Below are positions 43,727-52,811 of a stretch of 64,000 bases of DNA, piece after piece. This stretch comes from Bacillus sp. UNC438CL73TsuS30 (GTDB taxonomy: Bacteria > Bacillota > Bacilli > Bacillales > Cytobacillaceae). The position numbers and the translations under genes were made by a program. Position 1 is the stretch's first letter; each line of letters opens with the position of its first letter. Location of the stretch: contig NZ_KI535298.1 of NCBI RefSeq assembly GCF_000482325.1, forward strand, positions 107,001-171,000, read 5' to 3'. The notes below the pieces were generated by a model. That model saw only the letters and a list, made by a program, of their open reading frames with translations. It was not told where the DNA came from and made no database searches.

Positions 43727-44392
43727 TTAATAGGGAATCTTCCGAATCTGCTCACTAACGGTAAATTCACAGCCCGTTTTTTCTTTAACATTATCTAAAT
43801 TAAATGGGGCAAATAGTTCGTTTAGGATTAACCCCTTTTCTGTCACTTTAAAAACAGCCATCTCCGTAATAATCAAATCTACACATGCAGAGGAAGTTAA
43901 TGGCAATGTGCACTCTTTTACGATTTTTGGATTGCTAAACTTATCACAATGATTCATTAGGACAATGACCTTTTTCGCCTTTTGAGCAAGCTCCATTGCG
44001 CCTCCCATTCCCGGAACCTTTTTCCCTGGAACAATCCAGTTTGCAAGATCACCTTTTTGGCTAACCTGAAGGGAACCCAGTACAGTGATATCGACTCTGC
44101 CCCTGCGGATCATGCCAAAAGCTATTGCACTGTCACAGTAAGACCCGCCGCTGGTAAGTGTGACCGGAAATCCACCGGCATTACATAAATTTTCATCTTC
44201 TGCCCCCTTTTGTGGGCTTGGGCCCATTCCGGTGATTCCATTTTCAGCATGAAACATCACTTTCATATCTCTAGGAAGGTGATTGGGAACGAGCGAAGGG
44301 ATTCCAATCCCAAGGTTGACAACCATACCATTCTTAATTTCTTCGGAAGCGCGTCTTGCCATTTGATTGCGGATATCTACTCCCATGCCCAT
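43727..44392 (-). CDS. yodR: CoA-transferase beta subunit YodR
   Basis: 221 aa, subunit B of a 3-oxoacid-type CoA-transferase. The catalytic glutamate lies in FHAENGITGMGP near residue 52, and the oxyanion-helix segment GIPSLVPNHLP is present. It pairs with YodS, and the genes overlap by about 16 bases. The start could instead be a TTG at 44398. It is predicted to activate a keto or amino acid formed from beta-lysine by YodT. Confidence 0.9.
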   Translation of the reverse strand: MGMGVDIRNQMARRASEEIKNGMVVNLGIGIPSLVPNHLPRDMKVMFHAENGITGMGPSPQKGAEDENLCNAGGFPVTLTSGGSYCDSAIAFGMIRRGRVDITVLGSLQVSQKGDLANWIVPGKKVPGMGGAMELAQKAKKVIVLMNHCDKFSNPKIVKECTLPLTSSACVDLIITEMAVFKVTEKGLILNELFAPFNLDNVKEKTGCEFTVSEQIRKIPY

Positions 44393-45069
44393 TTCCAATT
44401 CACCCCCTTCGAAGGAATAATATAATCTACGAACACACCTGGAGTGATAATTTCCTCCGGATTCAGACAGCCCATGGGGACGATTTCTTCTACTTCCACA
44501 ATCGTCAATTCTCCTGCCATCGCTACGAGTGGATTATTGTTTCTAGCACTCTTGTCATAAATTAAATTTCCATATTCATCTGCTTTCTTAGCATAAATGA
44601 TTGCAACTTCTGCCGTCAGCGGGGTTTCAACGAGATAATCCTTTCCATTTAAGGTCATAACCGGCTTGTTTTTTGCGACCATATCAATGTCCATCCCGAT
44701 ATCGGATAGAATCCCGGGGAGGCCAACTCCACCTGCGCGGATCCGTTCGGATAAAATTCCCTGTGGTGAAAATTCCACCTCAAGCTTCCCTTCATGCATT
44801 AAATTCCCTGCAATAGGATTTGATCCAATATGAGAGGCAATCACTTTCACTGCCCGCTCTTGACTGACAATTTTCCCTATCCCGATGTGAGGAAACCCTG
44901 TATCATTCCCAATTAGCGTTAAATCTCGAATTCCCTTTTCTAAGATCCCATCGATAAGAGTCGGGGGAGATCCAACCCCGCCAAAGCCTCCGAACAACAA
45001 TGACATTCCGTCATGGAAAAATTCCATTACTTTTTCCAGTGTTGTAATTTTCCCAAATGGATTTTCCAT
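44377..45069 (-). CDS. yodS: CoA-transferase alpha subunit YodS
   Basis: 230 aa, subunit A of the CoA-transferase. The glycine-rich GGFGGVGSPPTLIDG near residue 22 is the CoA-binding signature. It pairs with YodR and lies 15 bases after yodT in one transcript. Confidence 0.92.
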   Translation of the reverse strand: MENPFGKITTLEKVMEFFHDGMSLLFGGFGGVGSPPTLIDGILEKGIRDLTLIGNDTGFPHIGIGKIVSQERAVKVIASHIGSNPIAGNLMHEGKLEVEFSPQGILSERIRAGGVGLPGILSDIGMDIDMVAKNKPVMTLNGKDYLVETPLTAEVAIIYAKKADEYGNLIYDKSARNNNPLVAMAGELTIVEVEEIVPMGCLNPEEIITPGVFVDYIIPSKGVNWKWAWE

Positions 45070-45084
45070 CCCAGCACCACCATC

Positions 45085-46431
45085 CTAAACGTGTTCAGCT
45101 AGTTGTTTTAAAAACGCTTCAAATGTTGCTTTTAATAAACTAAAGATTTCTTCCATTTCCCTTTTGGTTATGGTTAACGGTGGGGAAATAATGATGGAGT
45201 CCCCGTTCACACCATCCATACCCGCTCCGGCAGGGTAAATGAGAAGCCCTTTTTCCTTTGCGAGCGTGACAATCGTTTGAGTGACGGCGGCTTTTCTTGG
45301 GAAGGGCCGTTTTGTTGTTTTGTCCTCAACAAACTCTAGTCCGAACAAAAGCCCTTTCCCCCGTACTTCGCCAATAAATGAGAATTGAGTTTGTAGTTTT
45401 TCTAGTAGATTTCTTAAATAAATACTCTTACATTCTACTTCTTTTACAATCTCGTTTTTTTCAAGGTATTCGAGGACAGCCAGGGAAACGGCACAGGTTT
45501 GCGGGTTTGCGCTTAAGGTATGACCACTCATGACGGATTTCGTACCAGCTAAGATGGGCTTCATAACTTTTTCGCTTGCAACGGCAGCAGCAATTGGAGC
45601 ATATCCGGCCCCCATACCCTTTCCAAAGGTAACAAGATCCGGTATTACCCCATATTGTTCTAATGCAAGAATTGTGCCAGTACGACCAAAACCGGTCATA
45701 ACTTCATCTGCAATAAAAAGAATATCGTATTGGTCACAGATATTTTTTATAACTTTAAAATAATCCTTTGGCGGGGCAATCGCGCCTCCGGCTGCACCGA
45801 TGACAGGCTCTGCAATGAAGGCAGCAATTTTTTCGGCACCAATTCGATTAATTGCCTTTTCTAATTCTTGCGCACATTGATAAGCGCAGGATGTTGGTTC
45901 AAGATTATAGGGGCAGCGATAACAATAGGGGGGATTGATTACAGGGAAGTCTTCTAGTAATGGTACAAATCTAGCCCTTCTGGCGGTATGCCCTGACATG
46001 GAAAGGGCCCCCATTGTGATGCCGTGATAGCTCACCCACCTTGATAAAATTTTTGTTTTCGTTTGAATCCCTTTTTCTTGCCAGTATTGAATGGCCATTT
46101 TCATAGCAGTTTCGGTTGCTTCCGACCCACTGTTGACAAAAAAGCTCCAATTAAGGTCCCCGGGTGTCATTTCTGCTATTTTTTTAGCTAGTTCTTCTGC
46201 GGGATGACTGGTAAACTGCGAACGATAAACGAATGATACTTTTTCTGCCTGTTTATTCATTGCTTCAATTATTTCTTGGACTCCATGCCCAATATTTGCT
46301 GTGACTGCTCCTGAAGCGGCATCAAGATATTTTTTTCCTTCTAAATCGTATAGATAGACCCCTTTGCCATAATCGATAACGGGGTATATTTCGTCCATCA
46401 TTGGTTTAATTAAATAGGTGCGTTCCACCAT
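45085..46431 (-). CDS. yodT: Class III aminotransferase YodT
   Basis: 448-aa PLP enzyme that moves an amino group from beta-lysine or an acetylated relative to a keto acid (prediction from context). The PLP lysine is in VTFGKGMGAGYAPI, the cofactor Asp in LFIADEVMTGFGRTG, and SGSEAT-type phosphate contacts in FFVNSGSEATETAM. The ATG at 46431 follows AAAGGGAAGTGGTG; 21 upstream codons are open without a site. First gene of the yodTSRQ unit. Confidence 0.9.
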   Translation of the reverse strand: MVERTYLIKPMMDEIYPVIDYGKGVYLYDLEGKKYLDAASGAVTANIGHGVQEIIEAMNKQAEKVSFVYRSQFTSHPAEELAKKIAEMTPGDLNWSFFVNSGSEATETAMKMAIQYWQEKGIQTKTKILSRWVSYHGITMGALSMSGHTARRARFVPLLEDFPVINPPYCYRCPYNLEPTSCAYQCAQELEKAINRIGAEKIAAFIAEPVIGAAGGAIAPPKDYFKVIKNICDQYDILFIADEVMTGFGRTGTILALEQYGVIPDLVTFGKGMGAGYAPIAAAVASEKVMKPILAGTKSVMSGHTLSANPQTCAVSLAVLEYLEKNEIVKEVECKSIYLRNLLEKLQTQFSFIGEVRGKGLLFGLEFVEDKTTKRPFPRKAAVTQTIVTLAKEKGLLIYPAGAGMDGVNGDSIIISPPLTITKREMEEIFSLLKATFEAFLKQLAEHV

Positions 46432-46699
46432 TGACACCACTTCCCTTTTAGCTGAGTCTGCTTTACTAAATTGTATGACCCGATGTTGGTGCATATGTGG
46501 TGGGCAGATTTTTTCCTAGTGTTTATTAGTTGGGATTAGGGTCCATTAAATATTGTTCGCTGCAAATTTTTCAAACTCTGTGAGAAATTTAAAATTTCAC
46601 ACGAATGGTTTTGGTTTTTGGCGAGATATATGTAGTTGCTTTCTTTTTTCGGCTGCCTTAAGTATTTATTTTCTAGTTTTTCAACTTATTTTCCTTTTT

Positions 46700-46900
46700 C
46701 GATATTATATTTGCCACTATATCAGTTTAATTTGCCAAATGACTATTTTTGCAGTAAATTAGCCAGGCAAATGCCTGGCTAATTTATTTTTTAGGAGTCT
46801 TTCTCATTTAAATTACCTTTTTTAATGGTTTTTTTATTTTATTGTCCACTTTGAAAGTTTTATTTCTTGCTTTTTAAATTTTATTTGCCACACTCTCTCT
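46700..46900. promoter_or_regulatory. Upstream region of yodT with TGGCAAAT repeats and a sigma-54-like box
   Basis: On the minus strand TGGCAAATAWAA-like motifs occur three times (near 46712, 46733 and 46888). TGGCTAATTTACTGCA (46751-46766) keeps the GG and GC of a sigma-54 promoter at correct spacing, but it overlaps a hairpin. The remaining stretch from 46432 to 46700 shows no gene with a credible start. Confidence 0.35.
46759..46782 (+). terminator. Hairpin with plus-strand T-rich tail
   Basis: Ten-base-pair stem TTAGCCAGGC / GCCTGGCTAA, 4-nt loop, then TTTATTTTTTA. No plus-strand gene precedes it, so its role as a terminator is uncertain. Confidence 0.5.
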
Positions 46901-46920
46901 TTAATTTACCGCTATCTATT

Positions 46921-47079
46921 TTAGTAAGCCCAGCTTGCTCCGATGATGATAAGCAGGATAAAGAGCACAACGATTAGCGCAAATCCACCAAATCCATATC
47001 CTACGCCACCTACAGGATAACCATATCCTCCATACGGGTACCCGCAGCAGCCATCATATCCATATCCATAACCATACAT
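46921..47079 (-). CDS. YjcZ family sporulation protein
   Basis: 52 aa: a Gly/Tyr-rich N-terminus (MYGYGYGYDGCCGYPYGGYG) followed by one hydrophobic helix, FALIVVLFILLIIIGASW. This is the YjcZ pattern found as small membrane proteins made during sporulation in Bacillus. GGAGTG precedes the ATG. It stands alone between yodT and msrB. Confidence 0.9.
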   Translation of the reverse strand: MYGYGYGYDGCCGYPYGGYGYPVGGVGYGFGGFALIVVLFILLIIIGASWAY

Positions 47080-47201
47080 TCGTACTTTCACTCCTTGAAA
47101 ATTTGTTACTTTCTACAGTTACTTTATGAGCTGGGCAGTTGTCCCGTATGTGCATTCGCCTATTTTTTCAAAAATCAATCCGCATATACCCATAAATGAT
47201 A

Positions 47202-47229
47202 AAAAGCCGCTCAACGAATGGCGGCTTTT
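47202..47229 (-). terminator. Terminator of msrAB
   Basis: Stem AAAAGCCGC / GCGGCTTTT with a 10-nt loop; the minus strand continues TTTTTATC just after the msrB stop. Confidence 0.85.
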
Positions 47230-47231
47230 CA

Positions 47232-47663
47232 TCATTTTTCAAATAAACTTGTAAATCCCCCGTATCCTTCCTCTTCCAGCTTATCCTTCGAAATAAACCG
47301 CAACGCGGCGGAATTAATACAGTAGCGTAAGCCCGATGGTCCTGGGCCATCATTAAATACATGACCAAGATGAGAATCCGCCGTTTTACTTCGTACCTCT
47401 GTCCGAATCATAAAATGGCTGTAATCTTCCTTTTCGATTACCTCTTCCTCTTCAATCGGCTGTGTAAAGCTTGGCCAGCCGCAGCCGGCATCAAATTTAT
47501 CAAGCGAACTGAACAGTGGCTTTCCTGAAACAAGATCTACATAAATGCCTTCCCGGTTCTCATTCCAATATTCGTTTCGAAACGGGGGCTCCGTTGCACT
47601 ATTTTGCGTGACCTCATATTGGATTGGTGACAGCCGCTTTTTTAACTCATCCTTATTTACCAT
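47232..47663 (-). CDS. msrB: Peptide-methionine (R)-S-oxide reductase
   Basis: 143 aa. Reduces the R-form of methionine sulfoxide in proteins. The catalytic Cys is in RYCINSAALRF near residue 118, and the fold signature is DAGCGWPSF near residue 46. The CxxC zinc pairs of other MsrB forms are absent, as in the Bacillus enzyme. It overlaps the msrA end by 11 bases, so the two are coupled. Confidence 0.95.
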   Translation of the reverse strand: MVNKDELKKRLSPIQYEVTQNSATEPPFRNEYWNENREGIYVDLVSGKPLFSSLDKFDAGCGWPSFTQPIEEEEVIEKEDYSHFMIRTEVRSKTADSHLGHVFNDGPGPSGLRYCINSAALRFISKDKLEEEGYGGFTSLFEK

Positions 47664-48195
47664 CTTGATTCCCCCAATGTCTTTCAATAAAGCCCGCACG
47701 GCCTGAGCCTACATGATAGGACTCATAATGAGCTCGTTTTTTCTTATAATAATGCTGGTGATAGTCCTCTGCAGGATAAAAGGGTTTCGCTGGTAAGATC
47801 GGCGTGACAATTGGCTTCAAAAACCTGCCACTTTCCTGTAGTTTCTGTTTTGATTCTTCTGCGAGCGCTTTTTGTGTGTCATTATGATAAAAAATAGCGG
47901 TTTGATAGGATTGACCGCGGTCATAAAATTGTCCTCCCGGATCGGTTGGATCAATTTGCTGCCAATATAATTCAAGCAATTTTTCATATGGAAAAATATT
48001 CGGATCAAAGGTAATTTGGACGGCTTCATAATGACCTGTAGTATCCGAACAAACCTGTTCATAGGTTGGGTTCTCCACCGTACCGCCTGTATATCCGGAA
48101 ATCACACTTTTAATTCCAGGCTGCTCATCGAATGGCTTCACCATACACCAAAAACAGCCGCCGGCAAAGGTTGCTACTTGCACTGTCTCTTCCAA
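47653..48195 (-). CDS. msrA: Peptide-methionine (S)-S-oxide reductase
   Basis: 180 aa. Reduces the S-form of methionine sulfoxide. The active site is ATFAGGCFWC near residue 8. A TTG start at 48195 is chosen because GGGGTGAG lies 4-5 bases upstream and gives the family N-terminus; the longer frame would add 23 residues without a site. It forms an oxidative-damage repair operon with msrB, equivalent to yppP-yppQ in B. subtilis. Confidence 0.94.
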   Translation of the reverse strand: MEETVQVATFAGGCFWCMVKPFDEQPGIKSVISGYTGGTVENPTYEQVCSDTTGHYEAVQITFDPNIFPYEKLLELYWQQIDPTDPGGQFYDRGQSYQTAIFYHNDTQKALAEESKQKLQESGRFLKPIVTPILPAKPFYPAEDYHQHYYKKKRAHYESYHVGSGRAGFIERHWGNQDGK

Positions 48196-48346
48196 TCTAC
48201 TCACCCCACGAATTTTCTTCTTGCCCCAAGTATACAGAATGTCTTTTAAAAAATAAAATAACACGATTACAGCTGAAACGAAATAGACACCTACCTATCC
48301 CTAACTGAATAAAGTACTAGTAAATTAGAGAATAGGAGCGAGCAGT

Positions 48347-49099
48347 ATGTCCGAAAATCGAACTCATTCTGATTATCTTCAAAGGGCGGCAATGTATGAT
48401 ACACTCTCCCAATTTTATAAATACTCGAATCCAGAACTTCATATGCAGTTCTACTTAAAACACATGAAATATATCAATAAAGCATTCAATACAATGAGGG
48501 TACAGGCGCAACAAATGCAGACAGAGGCAAACATCCGCATTCTTAACACCTCTCCGGATGCACCTAATTTAGACATTTATGTTAACGGAAAGCGGGTAGC
48601 AAGAGACCTGCCTTTTAAGGAAGCAAGTCAGGTACTAGCCTTTAAGCCCGGTAAATATCATGTCGATATTTATCCGGCAGGCAACATGGTCAATAGTGTC
48701 TTAAATAAAAAAATTACGATTGAACCCGGTCAATCCTACACCTGGGCCATCATTGATTCTGTAAAAAAAATGCGTCTCCTCGTATACCTCAACCAACCGG
48801 AGGTGCCAATGAATGAATCAAAGGTACGTTTTATTCACCTTTCACCTGATACTCATGCATTAGACATGGCCGTCAAGGACCGAGATGTTATTTTTCCAAA
48901 GGTAGCCTATAAGCAAGCGACAGAATACCTGGCATTATCGCCGATGACAGTGGACCTAGAGGCAAGGGAAGCCGGTACAAAGAACGTGATCCTTCCAATG
49001 CCGAACTCGCAATTTAAGGCAAATGAAGTCTACACGATTGCTTTGGTCGGTTTGTCCAAAGGAAGTCCCGAGCTGCAAGCGATTGTGATCAAAGAGTAA
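48347..49099 (+). CDS. DUF4397 domain protein
   Basis: 250 aa with two related beta-rich halves, each opening with a (V/I)R(F/I)xHxSPDxxxxD-type segment: NIRILNTSPDAPNLDIYVNG near residue 62 and KVRFIHLSPDTHALDMAVKD near 158. That is the DUF4397 signature. No signal peptide is seen; the first 60 residues are a helical, Tyr/Met-rich region of unclear role. TAGGAGCGAG precedes the ATG. Function unknown. Confidence 0.85.
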   Translation: MSENRTHSDYLQRAAMYDTLSQFYKYSNPELHMQFYLKHMKYINKAFNTMRVQAQQMQTEANIRILNTSPDAPNLDIYVNGKRVARDLPFKEASQVLAFKPGKYHVDIYPAGNMVNSVLNKKITIEPGQSYTWAIIDSVKKMRLLVYLNQPEVPMNESKVRFIHLSPDTHALDMAVKDRDVIFPKVAYKQATEYLALSPMTVDLEAREAGTKNVILPMPNSQFKANEVYTIALVGLSKGSPELQAIVIKE

Positions 49100-49101
49100 C
49101 G

Positions 49102-49126
49102 AAGACTGAGTACAAATCTCAGTCTT
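49102..49126 (+). terminator. Terminator of the DUF4397 gene
   Basis: Nine-base-pair stem AAGACTGAG / CTCAGTCTT with a 7-nt loop and T run. Confidence 0.92.
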
Positions 49127-49199
49127 TTTTGCCGCTTGACTTCTAGCGGCCAAACCCCAATAATCATGATAGGATTTGAAACAAGAGAGGAGCTTTATC

Positions 49200-50564
49200 A
49201 TGCAACTTCCCTCCGAATTTATTCGGAAGTTTACCGATTTACTTAAAGAGGAATCCCACGATTTTTTCCATACATATAAAGAAACAAGAATGAGCGGACT
49301 GCGGATAAATCCGCTTAAAATAACAGAAGAAAAATGGTCACAACTCTCACCATTCACACTAAATAAAATACCATTTGTCCCAAATGGGTATTATTATGAC
49401 CCTGAAAAGGACCAGCCGGGAAAACACCCCTATCATGCCGCGGGCCTTTATTATATCCAAGAGCCAAGCGCAATGTTTGTCGCGGAACAGCTTGCACCAA
49501 ATCCCGGTGAAAGAGTTCTTGATTTATGCGCCGCGCCAGGAGGAAAAACGACACAGCTCGCAGGGATGATGAAGCAAAGCGGAATTCTTGTTGCCAATGA
49601 AATCAATTCCAAACGGGCAAAGGCCTTGTCAGAAAACATTGAAAGATTGGGAATTTCCAATGCTTTAGTAACCAATGAAACACCGGTACGGCTTGCGGAA
49701 AGATTTCAAGGCTATTTTGATAAGATTCTTGTCGATGCACCTTGCTCGGGCGAAGGAATGTTCCGTAAGGATGAGGAAGCAATTGCCTTTTGGACTGAAG
49801 CCCATGTAGAAGCATGTGCGAAGCAGCAGAAAAATATTCTTGATGCCGCTTACTCCATGCTGAAGAAAGACGGTATCCTTGTCTATTCTACCTGTACTTT
49901 CTCACCGGAAGAAAATGAACAAACAATAGAATATTTATTGAAAAAATATCCTGATTTAGAGTTGCTGCCATTTGAGAAAACAATTGGAATCCAAAATGGC
50001 CGGCCGGAATGGTCAACAAGCAAAATGAACGAGCTTGAACAAACAGCCCGCTTATGGCCGCACCATCTAAAGGGGGAAGGTCATTTTGTTGCTAAAATCC
50101 GCAAAACAGCTCCTGCAGACCCAGCAATAATAAGAGAGATGCCCTTGAATGCCAGCAGGGCACATCTGAAGGATTTTTATGAATTTACCAATCAAACCAT
50201 AAAAGGAAAAACATTCAATCACTTCTATCTATTTAAGCAGCAGCTCTATGCATTACCGGACAATTGCCCAAGTTTCCAAGGGTTAAAAGTCATGCGGGCA
50301 GGGCTTCATCTTGGCGAATTGAAAAAGAATCGTTTTGAACCAAATCATGCGCTGGCGTTAGGGTTAATGGCAAATGAGGCAAAGCACTATTTTCCGTTAA
50401 AAGATGACCACTGGTTTCACTACTTAAAAGGAGAAACGTTAACAACGGGGAACGACCGAGGCTGGATGCTCGTAACCATCGATGACTACCCACTTGGCTG
50501 GGGGAAAGAAGCAAAGGGGGTATTGAAGAATTTTTACCCAAAAGGACTTCGAATCCAAAAATAA
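49200..50564 (+). CDS. RsmB/RsmF-type rRNA m5C methyltransferase
   Basis: 454 aa. SAM-dependent RNA cytosine-C5 methyltransferase of the NOL1/NOP2 group. SAM binding is LDLCAAPGGKTTQLA near residue 107, the active-site cysteines are in DAPCSGEGMF near 182 and YSTCTFSPEEN near 232, and a C-terminal PUA-like RNA-binding region follows (about 300-450). Two cysteines in motifs IV and VI are typical of the family. The target base is inferred to be in 16S rRNA. GAGAGGAGC precedes the ATG at 49200. Confidence 0.9.
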   Translation: MQLPSEFIRKFTDLLKEESHDFFHTYKETRMSGLRINPLKITEEKWSQLSPFTLNKIPFVPNGYYYDPEKDQPGKHPYHAAGLYYIQEPSAMFVAEQLAPNPGERVLDLCAAPGGKTTQLAGMMKQSGILVANEINSKRAKALSENIERLGISNALVTNETPVRLAERFQGYFDKILVDAPCSGEGMFRKDEEAIAFWTEAHVEACAKQQKNILDAAYSMLKKDGILVYSTCTFSPEENEQTIEYLLKKYPDLELLPFEKTIGIQNGRPEWSTSKMNELEQTARLWPHHLKGEGHFVAKIRKTAPADPAIIREMPLNASRAHLKDFYEFTNQTIKGKTFNHFYLFKQQLYALPDNCPSFQGLKVMRAGLHLGELKKNRFEPNHALALGLMANEAKHYFPLKDDHWFHYLKGETLTTGNDRGWMLVTIDDYPLGWGKEAKGVLKNFYPKGLRIQK

Positions 50565-50567
50565 TAA

Positions 50568-50598
50568 ACAGGGTGCCTTTTCAAAGGAGGCACCCTGT
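50568..50598. terminator. Bidirectional terminator
   Basis: Stem ACAGGGTGCC / GGCACCCTGT with an 11-nt loop, between the methyltransferase and ypmS. Confidence 0.88.
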
Positions 50599-50600
50599 TA

Positions 50601-51179
50601 TTATTCGACCGGAACTAAGATGATAAAGGAAATATCATCCTTTTCTAAATCAAACTTCTCTGCTTTTATTTTTAGATCACTTTTGAGTTTTAATTGCTGC
50701 ATATGGACGTAGACTCGTTTGTTGTCCGGCTGAATGTCCACTCCCCTAGGCAGCTTATAGTTTTCTTCAATGAATTTCAGTACATAGGAAACAGGGAGAT
50801 TCATGTTACCAATTTTAATCGATTTTTGATTCAGAACTAAATCACCGTTTGACAATGCTTTCGGCTTAAAGGTCATTTTTAAATTAAGCTGTTCACTAAA
50901 AAACGGGATCGTTCCGTAAAGCTCAACCTCATCTCCTAATATAACACGATAAGCTATTGGGGAATCAGCCGCTTCTGTTTGTAAATAATGGTTGATAAGC
51001 CGATTCAAATCCTGCTTATTCGATCGAATCCGAAATGAAACATAATCCCCATTTTGCCCTTTAACAAGGCTTTCGAGCTTCTCCGATGACGGGGATAATA
51101 GTAAGCCAGCAATTATCATGACAACTAAAAGATCAATCCCTAATAAAAGCCAGAATCCCCTTTTCCACTTATTTTTCAT
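50601..51179 (-). CDS. ypmS: YpmS family membrane-anchored protein
   Basis: 192 aa: a short cytoplasmic N-terminus, one helix (about 9-28, WLLLGIDLLVVMIIAGLLL), then an extracytoplasmic beta-rich domain. It shares gene order and size with B. subtilis YpmS. It lies 6 bases after ypmR, so the pair is an operon. Function unknown, possibly envelope lipid related as suggested by its hydrolase partner. Confidence 0.85.
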   Translation of the reverse strand: MKNKWKRGFWLLLGIDLLVVMIIAGLLLSPSSEKLESLVKGQNGDYVSFRIRSNKQDLNRLINHYLQTEAADSPIAYRVILGDEVELYGTIPFFSEQLNLKMTFKPKALSNGDLVLNQKSIKIGNMNLPVSYVLKFIEENYKLPRGVDIQPDNKRVYVHMQQLKLKSDLKIKAEKFDLEKDDISFIILVPVE

Positions 51180-51185
51180 ACAAAA

Positions 51186-52010
51186 CTAATTCTCCTCTTT
51201 ACTGACCATCAACGAATTCCTTTCCAGATCAGGTAATGTGCGATCTCCCAATGTCTGGTTAAGCCTCCCAGCAATTAATTTATATCCTTTATCATTTGGA
51301 TGAAAATTATCCGTGTACAAAAGATTTTCTGAGGTCTTGTTAAACAAGTCTTCAATAGGGACAAAATAGCCATTGGGATAATTCGCAATTACGGACTGAC
51401 CTGCGCGGTTCCAGTCCTCGACAATTCGGTCGAGCTCTTTAATATTGGCAAACCATTTTGAAAACGGATTGTACAATCCGACCAAAACAATTGCGGCATT
51501 AGGATTTTCCTGCGTTATGGTCTCCATGATTTGCGTTAAATGGACCATATATTCCTCACTGCCTCTCGTGAAATCGGAAAATTGCAGATCGGTGATATTG
51601 TCTCTAAGAACCTTTACAATATCATTGCCGCCAATGGTTAGGATCACTATATCGGCCTGTGAAATAGCCGTTTTCACTTTTGGCGATTGCAGTCGCTTTA
51701 ACAATTGTGTGGTTCGGCTTCCCTTTACACCAAAATTATAAAATGCGGCTTCTTTTATACCCTTTTCCTTTTCAAGCATTTTTTTAAGATAGGGCAAATA
51801 GCCGCCTTTATTGGTACTATCGCCAACACCTTGTGTTAAGGAATCCCCAGCAGTAACAATGGTTAATTTTCGTGGAATAAAATCAGCCGGCACCTGCTTA
51901 TAAACGATCTTTACAGCTTTTTTATAGGAGTGCGGCATCCATTGGGTGGAACCGCTACAAGAACAAAGGAATAAGGAGGAGAGAATTAGAAGAGTGAAAA
52001 ACTTTTTCAT
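51186..52010 (-). CDS. ypmR: SGNH/GDSL hydrolase lipoprotein YpmR
   Basis: 274 aa. Signal peptide with a lipobox-like LFLCSCSG near residue 16. Block I is GDSLTQGVGDS near 55, block III GGND near 122, and the catalytic Asp-His is in DNFHPNDKGY near 240, so the Ser-Asp-His triad is present. Secreted esterase or lipase anchored to the outer face of the membrane; substrate unknown. Operon with ypmS. Confidence 0.88.
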   Translation of the reverse strand: MKKFFTLLILSSLFLCSCSGSTQWMPHSYKKAVKIVYKQVPADFIPRKLTIVTAGDSLTQGVGDSTNKGGYLPYLKKMLEKEKGIKEAAFYNFGVKGSRTTQLLKRLQSPKVKTAISQADIVILTIGGNDIVKVLRDNITDLQFSDFTRGSEEYMVHLTQIMETITQENPNAAIVLVGLYNPFSKWFANIKELDRIVEDWNRAGQSVIANYPNGYFVPIEDLFNKTSENLLYTDNFHPNDKGYKLIAGRLNQTLGDRTLPDLERNSLMVSKEEN

Positions 52011-52134
52011 AAGACTTCACCTTCCTCTCAAACTATAAATATTATAACATGTGAAAAAACATTCAAGCCGAATTGACAAAAACTAACAACCTTATGATTG
52101 AAAACGTTTTCAAGATTGGATTTGACGGTAAAAA

Positions 52135-52159
52135 AATAGACCTATTGATTAGGTCTATT
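52135..52159 (-). terminator. Terminator of ypmQ
   Basis: AATAGACCTA / TAGGTCTATT stem overlapping the ypmQ stop codon; the minus strand continues with seven T residues. Confidence 0.85.
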
Positions 52160-52742
52160 GCAGTGCTTTAATATCATTGATTATTTCATCATATGGAACT
52201 TCTTTAAATCCGTTATAGGATTTTTTAATATTTCCATCCTGATCAACTAAATAGATGGAGGTCCCGTGAATCACCTGGTTCCCCTCTTCCGGCTTTTTGA
52301 CCAGTGCCTTATAATTTTTCAAGGCAAAATTTTCAATAAACGACTGGGAATAACCGGTTAAGAATGTCCAATTTTTAAAATCAATTTGATATTGGTTGGC
52401 AAACTCTGTTAACTTTTGAGGGGTATCAACTTTTGGATCCACACTAAAAGAAACAAACTCAACATTTTTCAGGCCTTCATCCTTCACCTTTTTTTGCAGC
52501 TTTTGCATATTAGCCGTCATCGGCGGACAAATATCCACACAGCTTGTAAAAATAAAATCGGAAATCCAGATCTTCCCTTTTAAATCCTTTAATCCAAAGG
52601 GCTTACCGGCTTGAGATGTGGCTGAAAAATCCTTTATTGGCCAATTCACTGCATTTTTGATTTCTTTCTTTCCACATGCTGACAACAAAAGCGTACAAAG
52701 TAACACGAATGTTATACAAATCCGTAGCTTCATCTTTATCAC
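52155..52742 (-). CDS. ypmQ: SCO1/SenC family lipoprotein (copper chaperone of cytochrome oxidase)
   Basis: 195 aa. Lipoprotein signal with lipobox LLSAC near residue 22. Thioredoxin fold with the copper-binding CVDIC (in FTSCVDICPPM near residue 74) and the distal His in QVIHGTSIYLVD near 165. Delivers copper to the CuA site of cytochrome c oxidase. The B. subtilis equivalent by gene order is YpmQ (BsSCO). Confidence 0.93.
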   Translation of the reverse strand: MIKMKLRICITFVLLCTLLLSACGKKEIKNAVNWPIKDFSATSQAGKPFGLKDLKGKIWISDFIFTSCVDICPPMTANMQKLQKKVKDEGLKNVEFVSFSVDPKVDTPQKLTEFANQYQIDFKNWTFLTGYSQSFIENFALKNYKALVKKPEEGNQVIHGTSIYLVDQDGNIKKSYNGFKEVPYDEIINDIKALQ

Positions 52743-52811
52743 CCATTACTTTTCTTTTTCATTCCGTGAATAGTGTAACAAAGTTTTGAAAAAGAAGAAA
52801 GTAAATGAACA

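Noticed and set aside
46553..46762. 69-aa hydrophobic plus-strand ORF
   Set aside because: No ribosome binding site, and the composition simply reflects T-rich DNA upstream of yodT.
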